From contig JAOUMT010000006.1 of NCBI GenBank assembly GCA_029881355.1, positions 1 through 33,639 on the forward strand: DNA of 33,639 bases. The letters run 5' to 3'. Positions within the stretch are counted from its first letter, which is position 1, and each line of letters opens with the position of its first letter. The position numbers and the translations under genes were made by a program. Below the pieces are notes generated by a model that was not told where the DNA came from, did no database searches, and saw only the letters and a program-made list of their open reading frames with translations. Source of the stretch: Acidimicrobiia bacterium. Its GTDB lineage: Bacteria; Actinomycetota; Acidimicrobiia; Spongiisociales; JAENVV01. Of the stretch, positions 30,949-33,639 are shown one piece after another.

Positions 30949-31959
30949 GTGTCTGATGCGCCCGACGACCAGCAGGGCCTCACCAGGCGCGATGCCCTTC
31001 GATCGGTGGGACTGGGAGGCGCGGCGTTGGGGGCTGGTTTTCTCGGCGGATCGCTCGCTGATCCGGCCAGCGCTTCGACGCGGAACGCCCGGGGTGCCGT
31101 TTACGGCTCCGACGCCACCGGTCCTGGCTACACCGGGGCCTTTGATGCCCCAGAGTCGCTGGCGGCGACGGCCCTCGACGAGATAACCATCCCTCCCCTG
31201 GCGCAGACCGGGCCACAGAGTATCTCCCTGACAGTCGTTGAACGCCACACCGAAGTCGCCGCCGGGCAGACAGTGGCACAGTGGACGTTCAACGGTTCGG
31301 CACCAGGCCCGATTATCCGGGCAACCGAGGGTGATCAGCTGGAGATCAACGTCACCAACCAGACAAACCACCATCACAATCTACATCTACACGGCCGCCA
31401 TTCCCCATTGATGGACGGATGGGAGCCTATCCCCCCAGGCGGTCAATTCACCTACCGGATCAAGGCAGGACCGGCCGGGTTCCATCCGTATCACTGTCAC
31501 ACCATGCCCCTCGCCCGGCATGTCGCCAAGGGCCTCTACGGGGCCATGATCGTGGATCCGGTCGGCGGACGTCGACCCGCCCATGAGTTCGTCCTGACCC
31601 TGTCAGGGTGGGATATCAACGACGACGGACGGAACGAGATCTATGCCTGGAACGGCGTGGCCGGCTTCTTCGCCAAGTATCCGATAAAGGTCCCGGTCGG
31701 CGACCTCGTACGGGTTTATGTGGGGAACATGACCGAGTACGACCCGATCGGCTCATTTCATCTTCATGCCCAGACCTTCGATGTCTTTCCAACGGGCACC
31801 GGGACCACTCCGTCGGTTCACACGGACACTGTGGTGTTCGGGCAGGGCGAACGAGCCATCCTTGAATTCACGCTGCCAGAACTGGGCCGGTATATGTTTC
31901 ACCCACATCAGCATCACATGGCCGAGGCGGGAGCGATGGGCTGGTTCGCGGCTATCTAG
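30949..31959 (+). CDS. Two-domain multicopper oxidase, Tat-exported (type C layout)
   Basis: A 336-residue blue-copper oxidase. A twin-arginine signal L-T-R-R-D-A-L-R is followed by an Ala/Gly-rich helix. Domain one contains H146-L-H148-G and H182-C-H184 with C183 and H191, the type-1 copper site plus trinuclear ligands. Domain two has H271-L-H273 and F-H-P-H-Q-H-H at 317-323, where Pro replaces the type-1 Cys. A type-1 site in domain one only is the type C two-domain layout. Such enzymes form trimers and reduce O2 while oxidising phenols, metals or a cupredoxin. GTG 30949 follows the previous stop by one base, so the two are co-translated. The stop overlaps the convergent tetR stop on CTAG. 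Confidence 0.9.
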   Translation: MSDAPDDQQGLTRRDALRSVGLGGAALGAGFLGGSLADPASASTRNARGAVYGSDATGPGYTGAFDAPESLAATALDEITIPPLAQTGPQSISLTVVERHTEVAAGQTVAQWTFNGSAPGPIIRATEGDQLEINVTNQTNHHHNLHLHGRHSPLMDGWEPIPPGGQFTYRIKAGPAGFHPYHCHTMPLARHVAKGLYGAMIVDPVGGRRPAHEFVLTLSGWDINDDGRNEIYAWNGVAGFFAKYPIKVPVGDLVRVYVGNMTEYDPIGSFHLHAQTFDVFPTGTGTTPSVHTDTVVFGQGERAILEFTLPELGRYMFHPHQHHMAEAGAMGWFAAI

Positions 31960-32498
31960 CCGGCTGCTCTGGCTTGCTTCGCAACACCAAGGACCGCATT
32001 CAGTAGTGCGGACTTCTGTTCCTCGATTTCGACTTCGACCAGGTTGCGGATGGGCCTCCACACCATCCCTAGCGCGGAAGCGGCCAGAAGCCGGCTCACC
32101 GACGACCGATTGTCGCCCCGAATCGCCCTTCGCATCGCCTGATTGTTCGCCCGCAGACGCTCACCAATGACGGCATGGGAAGTGACGGCCTTGTCCCCAT
32201 CCACCCAGACGACCACCGGCCGATGGCCGAGGAGCACATCGATGTAGTCAGACAACAGCAATTCCAGTTCGTCAGGAAACCGGGGATGGTGGGGGTAGGC
32301 CTCGACGGTTCGTTCTAGGTTGTCGATCAACGGCGAGACGAGTTCGACCAGTAGATCGTCCTTCGACTCGAGGTGGTACCCAAAGGCTGCCTTGCTCATT
32401 CCGACTTCGCCCACCAGGTCGGCCACGGATGCCCCGTCGAACCCCTTCTCGGCGAACAGCCGCAGGGCAGCATCGAGGAGTTCGTCACGCCGATTCAC
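31956..32498 (-). CDS. TetR-family transcriptional regulator
   Basis: A 180-residue repressor. The N-terminal HTH (about 8-50) reads L-L-D-A-A-L-R-L-F-A-E-K-G-F-D-G-A-S-V with recognition helix S-K-A-A-F-G-Y-H-L-E-S-K-D-D-L, and a helical ligand domain follows, with W-V-D-G-D-K-A at about 97-103. The inducer is unknown. GTG 32498 has a minus-strand -10 TAGTCT (32510-32505) six bases upstream and no Shine-Dalgarno, so it is leaderless. Two matching palindromic sites lie at 32512-32528 and 32550-32566, the first beside its own -10 and over the -35 of the opposite promoter. It should therefore repress itself and the small gene at 32621. Confidence 0.9.
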   Translation of the reverse strand: MNRRDELLDAALRLFAEKGFDGASVADLVGEVGMSKAAFGYHLESKDDLLVELVSPLIDNLERTVEAYPHHPRFPDELELLLSDYIDVLLGHRPVVVWVDGDKAVTSHAVIGERLRANNQAMRRAIRGDNRSSVSRLLAASALGMVWRPIRNLVEVEIEEQKSALLNAVLGVAKQARAAG

Positions 32499-32511
32499 GA
32501 TCTCAGACTAC

Positions 32512-32566
32512 TTGACGATCGTACAGTTCCGACGTAGATTATCTGCTGCTGAACGATCGTCCAGTT
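32512..32566 (+). promoter_or_regulatory. Strong promoter with two TetR-type operator copies
   Basis: TTGACG (32512-32517) and TAGATT (32535-32540) are separated by 17 bases, an excellent sigma-70-type promoter toward the 32621 gene. Two 17-base boxes match at 14 of 17 positions (32512-32528 and 32550-32566), each containing the palindrome ACGATCGT (32515-32522 and 32553-32560) and ending NCAGTT. The first covers the -35, and the second lies just after the expected start of transcription. Their centres are 38 bases apart. Confidence 0.7.
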
Positions 32567-32620
32567 AGGTCCGTTCGTCGGTATATCAGTTTCAAATCAC
32601 CAAGAAGGATTCTCAAGACC

Positions 32621-32779
32621 ATGCAAAAAGCTACCCGTCAGCGCCAGGAGCACCCCGGCATCCCTACTCATAAGCCGGGCAAGGCCTACAAGGGTGCGAA
32701 CCTCGTCGCTCAGCACGATGCGTCGGCCAAGAAGAATGCCGGTCGGTCGGCGGCTGCCAAGAAGACGACCAAAAAGTAA
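32621..32779 (+). CDS. Small Lys/Ala-rich basic protein, function unknown
   Basis: A 52-residue cysteine-free protein beginning MQKATRQRQEHPGIPTHKPG and ending in a Lys/Ala/Arg-rich tail (A-K-K-N-A-G-R-S-A-A-A-K-K-T-T-K-K). The tail resembles histone-like or ribosome-associated disordered tails, but no family is recognised. AGAAGGA lies about 11 bases before the ATG. A strong promoter with two TetR operators precedes it, and a perfect 11-base-pair terminator follows 19 bases after its stop. This gives a complete mono-cistronic unit, which argues that the short frame is real. Nucleic-acid binding is a guess from charge only. Confidence 0.65.
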   Translation: MQKATRQRQEHPGIPTHKPGKAYKGANLVAQHDASAKKNAGRSAAAKKTTKK

Positions 32780-32798
32780 CCAACCGAATCAGGTTGAG

Positions 32799-32825
32799 AT
32801 GAGAGCGCCTACCCGGCGCTCTCAT
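32799..32825. terminator. Strong bidirectional hairpin terminator
   Basis: A perfect 11-base-pair stem ATGAGAGCGCC / GGCGCTCTCAT encloses the loop TACCC. It lies between the convergent 32621 gene and the methyltransferase gene and includes the latter's TGA stop (32822-32824). Only short T-runs flank it. A smaller hairpin CAACC/GGTTG (32781-32796) precedes it. Confidence 0.75.
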
Positions 32826-33460
32826 TCGTTAACGAGAATCGCTCCGTACACGAACCCGAAGACGCCCATCCGCCAGACGCTCTCCACTGCGAGCGGTCCG
32901 TCGGCATAGAGCTCTTCTGGTGGGGCCAGCTTGTCGAGAGAGCGATGCAGATAGCTGTAGGAATCGCGGCTTCCCACCAGCGTCCCGATCGTGGGTAAAA
33001 CCAACGCTGAGCCGAGTCGGTGTATCCGCGCCAACCACTGGTTCCTGGGTCGACCAAGATCTACGATCGCCGCTTTCCCGCCTGGTCGCAGCACGCGCCC
33101 AATTTCGGCCAGGGTCTCGTCAACCGACGTGAGATTACGAAACACGTAGGCCGAGAAAACTGCATCAAATGATCCATCCGGGAACGGCAGGCGTTCGCCG
33201 TACCCGACCACTTTCTGGCGGATCGGGCTGATACTCAACATGGCTGCCTCCGGGTCGAGGCCGACCACTTCGAACTCACCAAGCACCGGGAGGGCCGCCC
33301 CGGTACCCGATCCCAGGTCGAGCAGCCGACCAGGAGGGAGCTTGGCGATCGCCCGCCTGCGCCAGTTTTGCTCCTGACCGAACGACAAGATCTTGTTGAT
33401 GAGGTCGTAGGTGCCGGCGATCTCAGTGAACACGCCGTCGGAATTGCGAGGAAGGGTCAC
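32822..33460 (-). CDS. MenG/UbiE-like menaquinone C-methyltransferase
   Basis: A 212-residue class I SAM methyltransferase. The N-terminal F-T-E-I-A-G-T-Y-D-L-I-N-K and S-F-G-Q-E-Q-N-W-R-R match the MenG/UbiE entry motif. SAM motif I is L-L-D-L-G-S-G-T-G-A, the D-A-V-F-S-A-Y-V-F-R-N-L motif resembles the family's V-R-N-L, and E-I-G-R-V-L-R-P-G-G is the post-motif II. The product would be menaquinone (or a related quinone) from its demethyl form. GTG 33460 is four bases after the serS stop; GTG is preferred over in-frame ATGs 33481 and 33493, which lie inside serS. At about 212 residues it is slightly shorter than typical MenG (230-250). A different SAM methyltransferase substrate is possible. 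Confidence 0.8.
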   Translation of the reverse strand: MTLPRNSDGVFTEIAGTYDLINKILSFGQEQNWRRRAIAKLPPGRLLDLGSGTGAALPVLGEFEVVGLDPEAAMLSISPIRQKVVGYGERLPFPDGSFDAVFSAYVFRNLTSVDETLAEIGRVLRPGGKAAIVDLGRPRNQWLARIHRLGSALVLPTIGTLVGSRDSYSYLHRSLDKLAPPEELYADGPLAVESVWRMGVFGFVYGAILVNE

Positions 33461-33464
33461 TCGA

Positions 33465-33639
<175 letters not shown>

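Overview
The window looks like a GC-rich chromosomal segment of an actinobacterium (Actinomycetota). Supporting signs are a 30-residue bS22-like ribosomal peptide, an actinobacterial-type dCTP deaminase, a tandem-GNAT protein like mycothiol synthase, a luciferase-like monooxygenase, many GTG starts, and many genes whose -10 box lies only 6-9 bases before the start codon (leaderless mRNAs). Acidimicrobiia is a guess, not a result. No CRISPR array, insertion sequence, prophage or rRNA was seen. The window has one tRNA-Gly(CCC). Both ends cut genes: a start on the minus strand at 1-34, and the C-terminus of seryl-tRNA synthetase at 33465-33639.

Layout. 258-2998: copper operon (CsoR repressor, CopZ-like chaperone, CopA ATPase) whose promoter spacer is itself a palindrome. 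3032-6930: an unrecognised membrane protein, the bS22-like peptide, a minus-strand operon of PhzF-like protein, cation efflux transporter and homoserine kinase, and a small membrane protein. 6994-10937: the tRNA, then a signalling block with a response regulator carrying a C-terminal HTH, three coupled unknown genes on the minus strand, a single-domain response regulator and a soluble PAS histidine kinase. 10986-15037: dCTP deaminase; an ECF sigma factor translationally coupled to an O6-alkylguanine methyltransferase carrying a C-terminal Ada-type zinc domain; a GNAT; a MMACHC (CblC)-like protein coupled to a metallo-beta-lactamase-fold protein.

15045-25459 is one tightly packed ten-gene minus-strand operon: Ntn-hydrolase (C45 type), GNAT, agmatinase-like ureohydrolase, FAD amine oxidase, second GNAT paralogue, YtcJ-like amidohydrolase, and a complete PotABCD polyamine ABC importer. 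Most junctions are ATGA or GTGA overlaps. A class III aminotransferase and a luciferase-like flavoprotein diverge from its head (25682-27930). Together they suggest uptake and catabolism of a polyamine or guanidino compound in which acylation and deacylation steps flank an amine-oxidation step.

27933-33639: a tandem GNAT (minus); a lipoprotein fusing cupredoxin, beta-helix and PLDc_N-like membrane segments, followed one base later by a Tat-exported two-domain multicopper oxidase; a TetR regulator with two matching candidate operators in front of a small Lys-rich protein; a strong bidirectional terminator; a MenG/UbiE-like methyltransferase; and serS. The best candidates for undescribed systems are the polyamine operon, the sigma factor/alkyltransferase pair, the cupredoxin-helix/oxidase pair, and the CblC-like/MBL pair.
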